This document shows positions 8,202 through 18,182 of a stretch of DNA of 64,000 nt, piece by piece. Location of the stretch: the NCBI GenBank assembly GCA_947307055.1, contig CAMZHX010000001.1, positions 62,001 to 126,000 of the forward strand. The letters are read 5' to 3'. Source of the DNA: an uncultured Selenomonadales bacterium (GTDB lineage Bacteria; Bacillota; Negativicutes; Selenomonadales; Selenomonadaceae). The notes under the pieces were generated by a model, which saw only the letters and a program-made list of their open reading frames with translations, was not told the origin of the DNA and did no database searches. Numbering within the stretch: position 1 is the first letter of the stretch; each line of letters starts with the position of its first letter. The position numbers and the translations under genes were made by a program.

Positions 8202-10556
8202 ATGGCGAAAGTAAATGTTGTAATGATTGTTTTGAACGCAGAATTTTTAGAACGCGCAATACAAAATTTAAATTTCGACAGAGCAAATTTGGCAACGATA
8301 ATAATGGATGGCGACGAAAAATTTGTTCATATCGAAGAAAAAAATTTTCCGGTGAATTCTTTTGCTGATGTTTTGAAAACCGTCAAAAAATATAAGGATT
8401 TTATTTGGCTGATAGTCGGTTATAAGAAAAGTATCGACGACATTTTGAAGATGAAAAAATTTTTGATGTCGTTCGACGTAAGCGAGAAAAATATTGTCAA
8501 CTTTGAAATGCCTGAACAAACTTCTCTGTCGTGGCTTGCCAATTTGCGTTACATTGAAAAGCACGGCGCAGATTTTTTTGCAACGGGCGATAAGCATACT
8601 CAAAATGGTTTAAATTTGGATTTTATTCCTTGTGTTTACGAGAATAAGAATTTCGCGAGAGGCGGAGTAAACCTTGCTTATCCCAAACAAGATTTGCAAC
8701 AGAGTTATTTGACGGCCAGATATGTTTTCAATCACGTCATACCCGGTACGATTAAATTTGTTCTTATCGGGCTTACGCCGGATTCATTTCGTCGCGACAA
8801 CGGCAAAAATTTTTTCGGCTTCCGCCAATTTCTTTCGCTTGCAACAACTGCCGCGCAACCAGATCTAAATTTCGAGACGGTAAAAATTTCCTACAAGCGC
8901 AAATTTTCATTAAAGGCAGCAGTCGATTGGAAGGATAATCAAAAAATTTTGCCGGAAGACGCGGTCGAAAAAAATATCCAGATTCTCAAGGACTACATAG
9001 AGCTTTGTCTTGCTAACGGTGCGAAACCTATTGGGCTAGTTTTTCCGTTTACGTTGCTCATGCATAAAACTTTCGACGAAGAAGTTTTGAAAAGGTTCCG
9101 CGAAACAATTCGCCAACTTGAAGAAGATTACGACTTCATGTGCGTTGATATGTTCGACCTTGAATTTGGTTATCATCGTTTTCAAAATATGACGTATTTA
9201 AACATGGAGGGTAGGCGCGCTGCCAATGCCGTTCTTTCCATGAAACTTTACACTCGCAAACTTCTTCCCATTGAAAATTTCCTCGACATGGACTACAATT
9301 CTTTTGGTGCTCTGGCGCGCTTTATTCCCAAAAATGACTACAACACATTTATAGAGCGCGTATTAAATATTTCTGTGCAAAGGATTCGCCGCAAAGATAA
9401 AATTAAAATTGCTTTCGTGACGCTTGAAGCGGCGCAATGGTGTGGAGAAGATTTATATAATTTCTTTGCTTGCGATAAACGTTTTGAAACTACCGTTTTT
9501 TTGTCTATAGATTTTCATAAGGAAATAAATGAACTTATCATGGACGATTTCCAACGCGGCATTGAACAATTTAGACAGCATGGAATAAATATTGTTGCTC
9601 TGGATAATAAAGAAGATATTGTTCCCGAACAAGATATATTTATCTTTTTGACGCCTTATCTTTCTTGGTTACCCTACATGTTTTTACCTTCAAAAATAAC
9701 GCCTAAAACTTTGTTTGTCCACGTTCCCTATGCCTTTGACTCCGCCTTACATAATGACGAATTTTACAGCAAAATTCTTTTTATAGTCGGTTGGAAAGTT
9801 TTCTTTTCTTCAGTGCCCGGTCTTAAAATTTACGAAGAAAAATCCATTGTCGGAATGCCCCGAGGAGTTTACAGCGGCTATCCTAGAATGGATATTTTCT
9901 TTGATAAAAACGCAAAACTTGAATTCAATTGGAAAATAACCCGCCCTGATGCGAAAAAAATTATTTGGGCTCCTCATCATTCCATAAAAGGCGGGCCGGC
10001 AATTAAATACGCAACTTTCCAATGGAACTACCGATTTATGTACGAATTTGCAAAAGCCCACCCCGAAACGTCTTGGGTAGTCAAGCCACACCCGATGTTA
10101 CTTTATACCTCTGTTACTGAGGGAGTTTTTCCTACGGTCGAAGCTTTCAAAAAATATCTGCAAGCCTGGGACGATTTGCCCAACGCGCAAGTTTACACCG
10201 GTGCTTATTATCAAAATATCTTCGCAACTAGTGACGGCATGATTCATGACAGTGCTTCATTCATCTCCGAATATCAATTTGCGAACAAACCTATGATTTA
10301 TTTGACTCGCGATACCCAGTGGCATAATGAATTAGGCAAAGCAATTTTAAATGTATCATATCTTGTTGACGGGCAGGATTTGGACGGAATTGCTGCGACC
10401 ATTCAAAAAGTTTTTATTGAAGGCAACGATTACAAAGCCGCCGAACGTAAAAAAATTTTCGATAAATATCTCAACTATTTCAAACATAATGGTATGTTGG
10501 CTAGCAAATTTATTTACAAGAGCATTGTCAGCAAATTGAAGAAACGCAAACATTGA
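8202..10556 (+). CDS. Bidomain SGNH-like / CDP-glycerol glycerophosphotransferase-like protein, copy 1
   Basis: First of four tandem paralogs. Residues 1 to about 390 form a domain with NLAYPKQDLQQSYLTARYVF, FVLIGLTPDSF and NGAKPIGLVFPF segments, resembling surface-polysaccharide SGNH-hydrolase-like proteins. In this copy the terminal D-x-T-H-like block reads NMTYLN (near 329), so the Asp-His pair is lost. Residues from about 400 form a GT-B domain of the TagF/CDP-glycerol glycerophosphotransferase type: APHHS near 588, VVKPHP near 627, MIHDSASF near 680 and NKPMIYL. No membrane segment or signal peptide is evident. Start ATG 8202 has GGAGG five bases upstream. The expected role is transfer of glycerol phosphate to a surface glycan; the substrate is unknown. 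Confidence 0.7.
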   Translation: MAKVNVVMIVLNAEFLERAIQNLNFDRANLATIIMDGDEKFVHIEEKNFPVNSFADVLKTVKKYKDFIWLIVGYKKSIDDILKMKKFLMSFDVSEKNIVNFEMPEQTSLSWLANLRYIEKHGADFFATGDKHTQNGLNLDFIPCVYENKNFARGGVNLAYPKQDLQQSYLTARYVFNHVIPGTIKFVLIGLTPDSFRRDNGKNFFGFRQFLSLATTAAQPDLNFETVKISYKRKFSLKAAVDWKDNQKILPEDAVEKNIQILKDYIELCLANGAKPIGLVFPFTLLMHKTFDEEVLKRFRETIRQLEEDYDFMCVDMFDLEFGYHRFQNMTYLNMEGRRAANAVLSMKLYTRKLLPIENFLDMDYNSFGALARFIPKNDYNTFIERVLNISVQRIRRKDKIKIAFVTLEAAQWCGEDLYNFFACDKRFETTVFLSIDFHKEINELIMDDFQRGIEQFRQHGINIVALDNKEDIVPEQDIFIFLTPYLSWLPYMFLPSKITPKTLFVHVPYAFDSALHNDEFYSKILFIVGWKVFFSSVPGLKIYEEKSIVGMPRGVYSGYPRMDIFFDKNAKLEFNWKITRPDAKKIIWAPHHSIKGGPAIKYATFQWNYRFMYEFAKAHPETSWVVKPHPMLLYTSVTEGVFPTVEAFKKYLQAWDDLPNAQVYTGAYYQNIFATSDGMIHDSASFISEYQFANKPMIYLTRDTQWHNELGKAILNVSYLVDGQDLDGIAATIQKVFIEGNDYKAAERKKIFDKYLNYFKHNGMLASKFIYKSIVSKLKKRKH

Positions 10557-10582
10557 CGGAAATATTTTTGGGAGGTTTTAAT

Positions 10583-12928
10583 TTGGATAAAATAGATGTT
10601 GTGCTGGTGGTTTTGAACAAGAAATTTTTAAATCGCGCAATACAGAGTTTGAATCTCGAAAAAGTGAATCTTGAAACGATAATCGCGGACGGTGCCGGGA
10701 AAAATTTTCAGTTCGAGGACAAACAATTTCCTGTAACTTCTTTCGCAAATGCGGCCAGAATTATGGAAAAGTATCAAGATTTTATTTGGCTGATTGTCAG
10801 CTACGAAAAGGGTAACGCCGATGTCTTGAAGATTAAAAAGTTTTTGATGTTGTCCGACGTGAAGGAAGAAAATATCGTCAACTTCGGCTTGGCCTCTAAA
10901 ATTTCTCCGACGTGGCTCGCCAATTTGCGTTACATTGAGGAAAATGGCGCGGATTTTTTTGCGACGGGTAATAAACATACGCGGGACAATTTAAATTTAA
11001 AATATATTCCTAGCGTGAACGCGGATAAAAATCTTGCAAAAGGCGGAGTGAATCTCGCTTATTCCAACCAGGATTTGAGCCAGAGCTACTTGACGGCAAA
11101 ATATGTTTTCGAGCACGTCGAGCCGAACACGATTAAATTAGTGCTAATCGGCCTCACTCCCGATTCTTTTCACCGCGATAACAGCAAAAATTTTTTCGGT
11201 TTCCAATACATTTTCTCTTTAGCGGCGACTGCGGAAAAACCGGATTTAAATTTCAACGCGGTAAAGAAAAGTATTGGCAATAATTTTTCAGTCGAAGCGG
11301 TAATTAATTGGGAGGACGAGAAGAAAGTTTTGCCGACCGACTTTGTAGAAAAAAATATTCAGATTCTCAAAGATTACATAGAACTTTGCCTTGCTAATGG
11401 AGCTAAACCTGTCGGGGTAGTTTTACCTTTCGCGCCGATTGCACGTAAAAATTACGACGCGGAAGTTTTGAAAACTTTTCGTGAAACAATTCGCTCGCTC
11501 GAAGAAAATTACGATTTTATGTGCGTCGATATGTTTGAAAATCTCGACTACGATTCTTTCGGCGATATGACGCATTTAAATTTGGGCGGCTCAATATCAA
11601 TTCATTCTTTGTTTGCCATGAAACTTTATGAGCGCAATCTCATTCCCATTGAAAGTTTCCTCGATATGAAGTATGAATATTTCAGGCGGCTGTCGTGGAC
11701 TGCGCCCAAAGAAAATTACAATCCTTTTATGGAGCGCGTTTTCAAAGCTTCCGCGCAGAACATTCGCGGCAAAGAGAAAATTAAAATCGGCTTTGTGATT
11801 TACGAGGTGGCGCAATGGAGCGGCGACGCGTTATACAATCTTTTCGCCAATGACGAGCGATTCGAGACGACAATTTTTTTATGCCTGCAAGTTTTTATGG
11901 CCGATAACGAACTTGTCCGAAAAGATTTTTTGCATGGCGTCGAGCAATTCAAATCGCATGGTTTGAACGTGGTCGCGTTAGAAGAACGAGATGCCGAAGT
12001 TCCAGAACAAGATGTGCTCATCTACTTGACGCCTTATTTTAATACTCTGCCGATTTCCCTCCGTTTCTTAAACATGACCCCCAAAACTTTGACAGCGTAT
12101 ATCCCTTATTCTTTTGACATAGCGTTAAGTGTAAATTCTTATTATAATTTTGATATCATGCGCATTGCGTGGAAGGTTTTCTTGTCGTCAGCTATCAGTT
12201 TGGAACTTTATAAGGAAAACTCCACGATTGATTTACCGCAAGGAATTTTCAGTGGCTATCCGCGAATGGACATTTTCTTTGAGAAAGATAAAAAATTTAA
12301 GTTTGAATGGAAAATGGCACAACCCGACGCAAAAAAAATTATTTGGGCACCGCATTGGTCGATAAGAGGTACTTCAAATGTCAGATACGCAACGTTTCAT
12401 TGGAATTATAAATTCATGTACGAATTTGCCAAAGCGCATCCCGAAACATCTTGGGTAGTCAAGCCGCACCAAGCGTTATTTTTCTCGACCGTCAATGAAA
12501 AAATTTTTCCGTCCGTTGAGGCTTTCAAAGAATATCTGCAAGCTTGGGACGACCTTCCCAACGCGCAAGTTTTCACAGGGACTTACTATCAAGAAATTTT
12601 TGCCACTTCCGACGCCATGATTCAAGACAGCGGTTCTTTTATCGCCGAATATCAATTTGTGAACAAGCCGATGATTTTCTTGACACGCAATGGCGAAGTT
12701 TTCAACGAATTGGGCAACGAGATTTTAAAAACTTCCTACCTTGTCGACGGAAGAAATTTTAACGCAATCACCGAGGCGATTCAGAAAATTATTATCGAGG
12801 GCAACGACGACAAGGCCGCCGAGCGCAAGGAAATTTTCGACAAGTATCTCAACTATCCCGAATATAACGGCATGTTAGCGAGCGAATTTATTTATAAGAA
12901 CATTGGCGACGAGATTTTGGAGAGATAG
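10583..12928 (+). CDS. Bidomain SGNH-like / CDP-glycerol glycerophosphotransferase-like protein, copy 2
   Basis: Second paralog, 781 residues. The TTG start at 10583 is chosen because GGAGG (10571-10575) stands 7 bases upstream; the open frame reaches back into copy 1 but without a ribosome binding site. The N-terminal domain keeps the DMTHLN block near residue 328 and the VNLAYSNQDLSQSYLTAKY segment. The C-terminal GT-B domain has drifted at three conserved places: APHWS instead of APHHS, KPHQ instead of KPHP, and MIQDSGSF instead of MIHDSGSF. These positions belong to the family's active-site pattern, so this copy may have altered or lost transferase activity. It lies 26 bases after copy 1 and two bases before copy 3. 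Confidence 0.7.
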   Translation: MDKIDVVLVVLNKKFLNRAIQSLNLEKVNLETIIADGAGKNFQFEDKQFPVTSFANAARIMEKYQDFIWLIVSYEKGNADVLKIKKFLMLSDVKEENIVNFGLASKISPTWLANLRYIEENGADFFATGNKHTRDNLNLKYIPSVNADKNLAKGGVNLAYSNQDLSQSYLTAKYVFEHVEPNTIKLVLIGLTPDSFHRDNSKNFFGFQYIFSLAATAEKPDLNFNAVKKSIGNNFSVEAVINWEDEKKVLPTDFVEKNIQILKDYIELCLANGAKPVGVVLPFAPIARKNYDAEVLKTFRETIRSLEENYDFMCVDMFENLDYDSFGDMTHLNLGGSISIHSLFAMKLYERNLIPIESFLDMKYEYFRRLSWTAPKENYNPFMERVFKASAQNIRGKEKIKIGFVIYEVAQWSGDALYNLFANDERFETTIFLCLQVFMADNELVRKDFLHGVEQFKSHGLNVVALEERDAEVPEQDVLIYLTPYFNTLPISLRFLNMTPKTLTAYIPYSFDIALSVNSYYNFDIMRIAWKVFLSSAISLELYKENSTIDLPQGIFSGYPRMDIFFEKDKKFKFEWKMAQPDAKKIIWAPHWSIRGTSNVRYATFHWNYKFMYEFAKAHPETSWVVKPHQALFFSTVNEKIFPSVEAFKEYLQAWDDLPNAQVFTGTYYQEIFATSDAMIQDSGSFIAEYQFVNKPMIFLTRNGEVFNELGNEILKTSYLVDGRNFNAITEAIQKIIIEGNDDKAAERKEIFDKYLNYPEYNGMLASEFIYKNIGDEILER

Positions 12929-12930
12929 AA

Positions 12931-15357
12931 ATGGAAAAAGCAAATGTTGTGATGATTGTTTTGAACAGGGAATTTTTGTACAACGCTATACAAAATTTAG
13001 ACCTCGACAAGGCTAATTTGAAAACGTTAATCATGGACGGAGATTGGAAATTTCTTCAGGTTGGCGAAACAAAATTTCCTGTGACTTCCTTCGCAAATGC
13101 TCCGAAAATTATCAAAACCTACAAAAATTATGTTTGGTTAATTGTCGGTCATGAAAAAGGTATCGGCGACGTTCTGAAGATGAAAAAATTTTTAATGTCG
13201 TTCGACGTGAAGGAAGACAACATAGTCAACTTTGAAATGGACGGACAAATCTCTTCGACCTGGCTTGCCAATTTGCTTTATATCGTGAAACGCGGCGCGG
13301 ATTTTTTCGCGACAGGCAATGAGTATATACGCGACAATTTGGATATGAAATTTATTCCGCGTGCGAACGCAAATAAAGAACTCGCAAAGGGGGGAGTAAA
13401 TCTCGCCGATGTCAAACAGGATTTGCAACAGAGTTATTTGACGGCAAAATTTATTTTCAATCACGTTGCGCCCGGCACAATTAAATTTGTGTTAATCGGG
13501 CTCACTCCTAATTCCTTCCGCTACGACAACGCCAAAGATTTTCCACACTGCGGAAAAAATTTTCAATACGCGGCGTCTCTTAATTCTTACCAAAATGCTC
13601 ATGATATTATGTTGCGAAATTTAATCAGCGATGAAGTCAAAAAATTTTTCGTGATAACTTTGGAGCAAGCGGATTTAAATTTCGACGCGCTAAAAAAATC
13701 TTTTAATGAATTCTCCGTTAAGGCAGTAAGCGATTGGGAAGACGAGCCGAAAATTTTGCCGGAGAATTCAGTCGAAAAAAATATTCAGATTCTTAAAGAC
13801 TACATTAAGCTTTGTCTTGCCAATGGCGCGAAACCTGTCGGGGTAGTTTTCCCGTTCGCGCCGATTGCTCGAAAAAATTACGACGCGGAACTTTTGAAAA
13901 GTTTTCGTGAGACAATTCGTCAACTTGAGGAAAATTACGACTTTACTTGTGTTGATATGTTCGAAAAGCTCGGCTACGATTGTTTTAGCGATATGACGCA
14001 CTTGAATTCCAACGGCACAATATCGACGCATTCCCTGCTTTCTTTGAAACTTTGCAAGCGCGATTGCCTTCCCGTCGAAAGTTTCCTTGATATAAATTAC
14101 GAATATTTTTACAGGTTGGCATGGGCTGCAAGCAAAGATGAATATAATGCTTTGCTGGAACAAATTTTCAAAGTCTCTATGCAGAAAATTCGTCGCAAAG
14201 ATAAAATCAAAATTGGATTTACTATGGTCGAGGCGGCTCATTGGTGCGGAAAAGATTTATACGATTTGTTTGCAAATGATGAACGTTTTGAGACGAGCGT
14301 TTTCTTGTGCAGGGATTTCAGCAAACCCGCAAACGCCGTTGTAAAAAAAGATTTCTGGCACGGCGTAGAGCAACTGGAATCGCACGGAATAAAAGTTATT
14401 GCTGTGGACGACAGAAACGCCGCCATTCCCGCTCAAGATGTACTTATATATTTATCGCCATATGTTAAGCGTTTTTCCAAATTTTTTCAATTTAGCAACG
14501 TCACGCCAAAAACTCTTGTAGTTCACATTCCCTACGGCTTTGATTCATCTTACCATATAAAAGTTTTTTACAGCGGAATAATTTTTCTCACTCTCTGGAA
14601 AGTTTTCTTTTCTTCGCTCATAACCTTCGACATTTACAAGAAGAAATGTGTAATCGGTGCGCCGCGTGGACTTTACAGCGGCTATCCCAGAATGGACGTT
14701 TTCTTTAAAAGCAACACGAAATTTCACTTCGATTGGAAAATGGCACGTCCCGACGCAAAAAAAATTATTTGGGCTCCTCATCATTCCATAGTTGGCGACG
14801 ACTCTATCAGGTACGCGACATTTCATTGGAATTATAAATTCATGTACGAGTTCGCCAAAGCGCACCCGGAAATTTCTTGGGTAGTCAAGCCGCATCCTTG
14901 GTTGCTTTATACGGCGGTGCGTGAAAAAGTTTTTCCTTCAACTAATGCTCTCCAAAAATATCTGCAAAGATGGAACGAACTTCCCAATGCAATGGTTTAT
15001 ACGGGAGCTTATTATCAAGAAATTTTTGCCACCTCGGACGGCATGATTCATGATTGCGGTTCTTTTACCGCTGAATATCAATTTGTCGATAAGCCGATGA
15101 TTTACTTAACTCGCGACACGCAAAAATTTAACGAGCTCGGCGAAGAAATTTTGAAAGTGTCTTATCTTGTCAACGGAAAAGATTTTAAAGGAATTGCCGC
15201 GATTATGCAAAAAGTTTTTATCGAGGGCAACGACGATAAAGCCGCAGAGCGTCGAAAACTTTTCGATAAATATCTCAACTACCCGAAAGCTAACGGCATG
15301 TTGGCTAGCGAATTCATTTACAAGAGCATTGCTGACGAGTTCAAAGAAGATAGTTGA
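12931..15357 (+). CDS. Bidomain SGNH-like / CDP-glycerol glycerophosphotransferase-like protein, copy 3
   Basis: Third and longest paralog, 808 residues. It has an extra block of about 27 residues (NSYQNAHDIMLRNLISDEVK) after the GLTPNSF segment that the other three lack. The N-terminal domain ends with DMTHLN, so the Asp-His pair is intact. The C-terminal domain keeps APHHS and VVKPHP but reads MIHDCGSF, with Cys in place of the Ser of copies 1, 2 and 4. The start ATG 12931 lies two bases after the copy 2 stop, with GGAGAG upstream. Its last 130 bases are almost identical to copy 4, unlike the rest of the gene. Confidence 0.7.
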   Translation: MEKANVVMIVLNREFLYNAIQNLDLDKANLKTLIMDGDWKFLQVGETKFPVTSFANAPKIIKTYKNYVWLIVGHEKGIGDVLKMKKFLMSFDVKEDNIVNFEMDGQISSTWLANLLYIVKRGADFFATGNEYIRDNLDMKFIPRANANKELAKGGVNLADVKQDLQQSYLTAKFIFNHVAPGTIKFVLIGLTPNSFRYDNAKDFPHCGKNFQYAASLNSYQNAHDIMLRNLISDEVKKFFVITLEQADLNFDALKKSFNEFSVKAVSDWEDEPKILPENSVEKNIQILKDYIKLCLANGAKPVGVVFPFAPIARKNYDAELLKSFRETIRQLEENYDFTCVDMFEKLGYDCFSDMTHLNSNGTISTHSLLSLKLCKRDCLPVESFLDINYEYFYRLAWAASKDEYNALLEQIFKVSMQKIRRKDKIKIGFTMVEAAHWCGKDLYDLFANDERFETSVFLCRDFSKPANAVVKKDFWHGVEQLESHGIKVIAVDDRNAAIPAQDVLIYLSPYVKRFSKFFQFSNVTPKTLVVHIPYGFDSSYHIKVFYSGIIFLTLWKVFFSSLITFDIYKKKCVIGAPRGLYSGYPRMDVFFKSNTKFHFDWKMARPDAKKIIWAPHHSIVGDDSIRYATFHWNYKFMYEFAKAHPEISWVVKPHPWLLYTAVREKVFPSTNALQKYLQRWNELPNAMVYTGAYYQEIFATSDGMIHDCGSFTAEYQFVDKPMIYLTRDTQKFNELGEEILKVSYLVNGKDFKGIAAIMQKVFIEGNDDKAAERRKLFDKYLNYPKANGMLASEFIYKSIADEFKEDS

Positions 15358-15415
15358 AAAATTTTCTTCTCTAAAATATAATATCTAGAGATTTTATGAT
15401 TTTTGAGGTGGATAT

Positions 15416-17761
15416 ATGGAAAAAGTAAATGTTGTATTAGTCGTTTTGAATAGGGAATTTTTGGATAGTGCTCTGAACAATTTAGATTTCGATAAAGTAA
15501 ATTTGAGCGCAATTTTTATGGACGGTGGCGACGAAACTTTTCCGTTCGGCGACAAAAAAATTCCCGTTAACTCATTCGCGCTCATTCACAAGGAGATGAA
15601 ACTGTACAAGGATTTTGTGTGGCTGATTTGCGGTTACGTGAATGACGTCGACGACGTTTACAAAATGAAACGTTTTTTAATGACGTTCGACATAAGCGAA
15701 GACAATATCATCAACTTTGAAATGGTCTTAAAAATGTCCCCGACGTGGCTTGCTAATTTGCGTTACATTGAAAAGAACGGTGCGGATTTTTTTGCAACGG
15801 GTAATGAATGCGCTCAGAACAATTTAAATCTAAATTTTATTCCTCGCGTAAATGTCGGTAAAAATCTCGGCGGAGTAAATCTTGCCGATTCCTATCAAAA
15901 TTTGCGTCAAAGCTATCTGACGGCAAAACATGTTTTCGAGCACGTTGCGCACGGCACGATTAAATTTGTCCTCATTGGACTTACGCCGGATTCTTTCCGC
16001 AATGACAGCGAAGAAGTTTTCTTTAATTCTCGCAGTGTCTTTTCTTTTGCTAAAGCCGCCGCGCAACCGGATTTAAATTTTAACAATATAAAGGCTACCA
16101 AAAATAACGAATTCTCCGTAAGAGCCGCAATCGATTGGAATGACGTAAAATCCTTTTCGACCGTTGCTTTTGAAAAAAATGTCGAGGTTCTCAAAAACTA
16201 TATTGAACTTTGCCTTGCTAACGGTGCCAAACCTATCGGAATAGTTTTTCCTGTCGCGCCCGCTTTAAGAAAAATTTACAACAAAAAACTTTTGACCACT
16301 TTCCGCAAAACAATTCACCAACTCGAAGAAAATTACGACTTTGCTTGCGTCGATACATTCGGAATCAATCTTAAATACGATTGTTTCTCCAATATGACGC
16401 ATTTAAACTTAAGAGGTTCCTTGTTCACAAATTCTTTTCTCGCCTTCGAACTCTACAAGAAAAATCTCATTCCTTTAGAGAGCTTTTACGAAATGAATTA
16501 TGATTATCTTGATAATATGCTAAAGCTTTTGGGCGAAGACGAGACAAATGAGCTGATGGAACGTATTTTTGAGATGTCTATTCAAAAGATTCGGCGCAAA
16601 GACAAAATTAAAGTCGGCTTCGTGCTTTATGATTCGTCAATGTGGTGTGGTGACGACTTGTACAATTTTTTTGCCGCTGACAAGCGATTTGAGCCAACGG
16701 TTTTCCTATCATTGCGAATGGACAAGGCCGATAGGGAACTTACAAGAAAAGATTTCCTGCACGGCGTTGAACAATTTAAATCACATGGTTTAAACGTCGT
16801 TGCTCTGAGCGATATAAATGACTTTGTTCCTGAGCAAGACATACTTATTACGTTGACCTATTTTTTCTTGCGTTTATCCAATGCTTTTCATATTGAAAAC
16901 TTGACGCCAAAAACTTTGCTAGTTCATATGCCCTATTCATTTACCGTATCGAGCCATAAAAAAGGTTTTTACAGCAAAAATCCTATCTTCAATATCAACT
17001 GGAAGATTTTCTTTTCTTCGGTTTTCACACTCAATCTTTATAGTAAGAATAACATTTGCGGAATGCCACGTGCTTTTTTCAGCGGTTATCCTAAGCTTGA
17101 TGTTTTCTTTGAGAAAAATGCAAAGTTAGAGTTTGAATGGAAAATGGCTCGTCCCGACGCAAAGAAAATTATTTGGGCACCGCACCATTCCATAAAAGGC
17201 ACCTCAAATGTCAAATATGCAACCTTTCAATGGAATTATCAATTCATGTACGACTTTGCTAAGGCGCATCCGGAAACATCTTGGGTAGTCAAGCCGCACC
17301 CAAATTTACTTTTCACGGCGGTAAGTCAAAAAATTTTCCCGTCTATCGAAGCTTTCAAAAAATATTTGCAGAAATGGGATGACCTTCCCAATGCACAAGT
17401 TTATACCGGAGCTTATTATCAAGCAATTTTCGCCACTAGCGACGGCATGATTCACGACAGCGGCTCTTTCATTGCCGAATACCAATACGTTGATAAACCC
17501 ATGATTTATTTAACCTGTGATAGTCAAAATTTTAACGATCTTGGTAACGAAATTTTAGGCGTCTCCTATCTCGTCGACGGAAAAGACTTGGACGCAATCG
17601 CTGCGCTTATGCAAAAAGTTTTCATAGACGGCAACGACGATAAAGCCGCAGAGCGTCGAAAACTTTTCGATAAATATCTCAACTACCCGAAAGCTAACGG
17701 TATGTTGGCGAGCGAATTCATTTATAAGAGCATCGCTGACGAGTTTAAGGAGGAAACTTAA
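15416..17761 (+). CDS. Bidomain SGNH-like / CDP-glycerol glycerophosphotransferase-like protein, copy 4
   Basis: Fourth paralog, 781 residues, ATG 15416 with GAGGTGG upstream. The N-terminal domain reads NMTHLN where copies 2 and 3 read DMTHLN, so the Asp is replaced while the His stays. The C-terminal domain has the full set: APHHS, VVKPHP, MIHDSGSF and KPMIYL. A 57-base gap separates it from copy 3 and contains a TATAAT-like box, so it may have its own transcription start. Its TAA stop overlaps the ATG of the cytidylyltransferase gene (TAATG), tying the two products together. Confidence 0.7.
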   Translation: MEKVNVVLVVLNREFLDSALNNLDFDKVNLSAIFMDGGDETFPFGDKKIPVNSFALIHKEMKLYKDFVWLICGYVNDVDDVYKMKRFLMTFDISEDNIINFEMVLKMSPTWLANLRYIEKNGADFFATGNECAQNNLNLNFIPRVNVGKNLGGVNLADSYQNLRQSYLTAKHVFEHVAHGTIKFVLIGLTPDSFRNDSEEVFFNSRSVFSFAKAAAQPDLNFNNIKATKNNEFSVRAAIDWNDVKSFSTVAFEKNVEVLKNYIELCLANGAKPIGIVFPVAPALRKIYNKKLLTTFRKTIHQLEENYDFACVDTFGINLKYDCFSNMTHLNLRGSLFTNSFLAFELYKKNLIPLESFYEMNYDYLDNMLKLLGEDETNELMERIFEMSIQKIRRKDKIKVGFVLYDSSMWCGDDLYNFFAADKRFEPTVFLSLRMDKADRELTRKDFLHGVEQFKSHGLNVVALSDINDFVPEQDILITLTYFFLRLSNAFHIENLTPKTLLVHMPYSFTVSSHKKGFYSKNPIFNINWKIFFSSVFTLNLYSKNNICGMPRAFFSGYPKLDVFFEKNAKLEFEWKMARPDAKKIIWAPHHSIKGTSNVKYATFQWNYQFMYDFAKAHPETSWVVKPHPNLLFTAVSQKIFPSIEAFKKYLQKWDDLPNAQVYTGAYYQAIFATSDGMIHDSGSFIAEYQYVDKPMIYLTCDSQNFNDLGNEILGVSYLVDGKDLDAIAALMQKVFIDGNDDKAAERRKLFDKYLNYPKANGMLASEFIYKSIADEFKEET

Positions 17762-18180
17762 TGACAATAGGTTACACGACGGGTGTTTACGACCTCTTCC
17801 ACATTGGGCATTTAAATTTGCTGAAAAATGCTAAGGGGCTTTGCGACAAGTTGATTGTCGGCGTGACAGTCGATGAGCTTGTCAAGTACAAGCACAAACG
17901 CGCCATTATCCCCTTCGAGGACAGATTGGAAATTGTCCGCTCAATCAAATACGTTGACGCGGCGATTCCTCAAGAAGACATTGACAAGTTCGCGGCGTGG
18001 GAAAAGCTTAAGTTCGACATTCTCTTTGTCGGCGACGATTGGTACCAGTCGGATAGTTGGCAGGCTATGGAAGAAAAATTTAAGCGCGTCGGCGTCAAAG
18101 TGGTTTACTTTCCCTACACGAAGGGCGTCAGCTCGACCGTCATAAGCAAAGCTTTAAATTTGGTTAGGGAGATTGATTGA
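17761..18180 (+). CDS. tagD: Glycerol-3-phosphate cytidylyltransferase (TagD/TarD-like)
   Basis: This 139-residue cytidylyltransferase would make CDP-glycerol from CTP and glycerol 3-phosphate. It shows the nucleotidyltransferase HIGH motif in TTGVYDLFHIGHLNLL, a KHKRAIIPFEDRLEIV segment, FVGDDW and a TKGVSSTVI motif corresponding to the RTxGISTT loop. Length matches TagD. GGAGG lies 9 bases before the ATG, which overlaps the preceding stop. Its coupling to copy 4 supports CDP-glycerol as donor for the four transferases. A related activated alcohol (for example CDP-ribitol precursors) cannot be excluded. Confidence 0.85.
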   Translation: MTIGYTTGVYDLFHIGHLNLLKNAKGLCDKLIVGVTVDELVKYKHKRAIIPFEDRLEIVRSIKYVDAAIPQEDIDKFAAWEKLKFDILFVGDDWYQSDSWQAMEEKFKRVGVKVVYFPYTKGVSSTVISKALNLVREID

Positions 18181-18182
18181 GT

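Noticed and set aside
10553-10582. Longer start for copy 2 at TTG 10553, overlapping the copy 1 stop
   Set aside because: No ribosome binding site there, while TTG 10583 has GGAGG at ideal spacing and gives an N-terminus aligned with the other copies.
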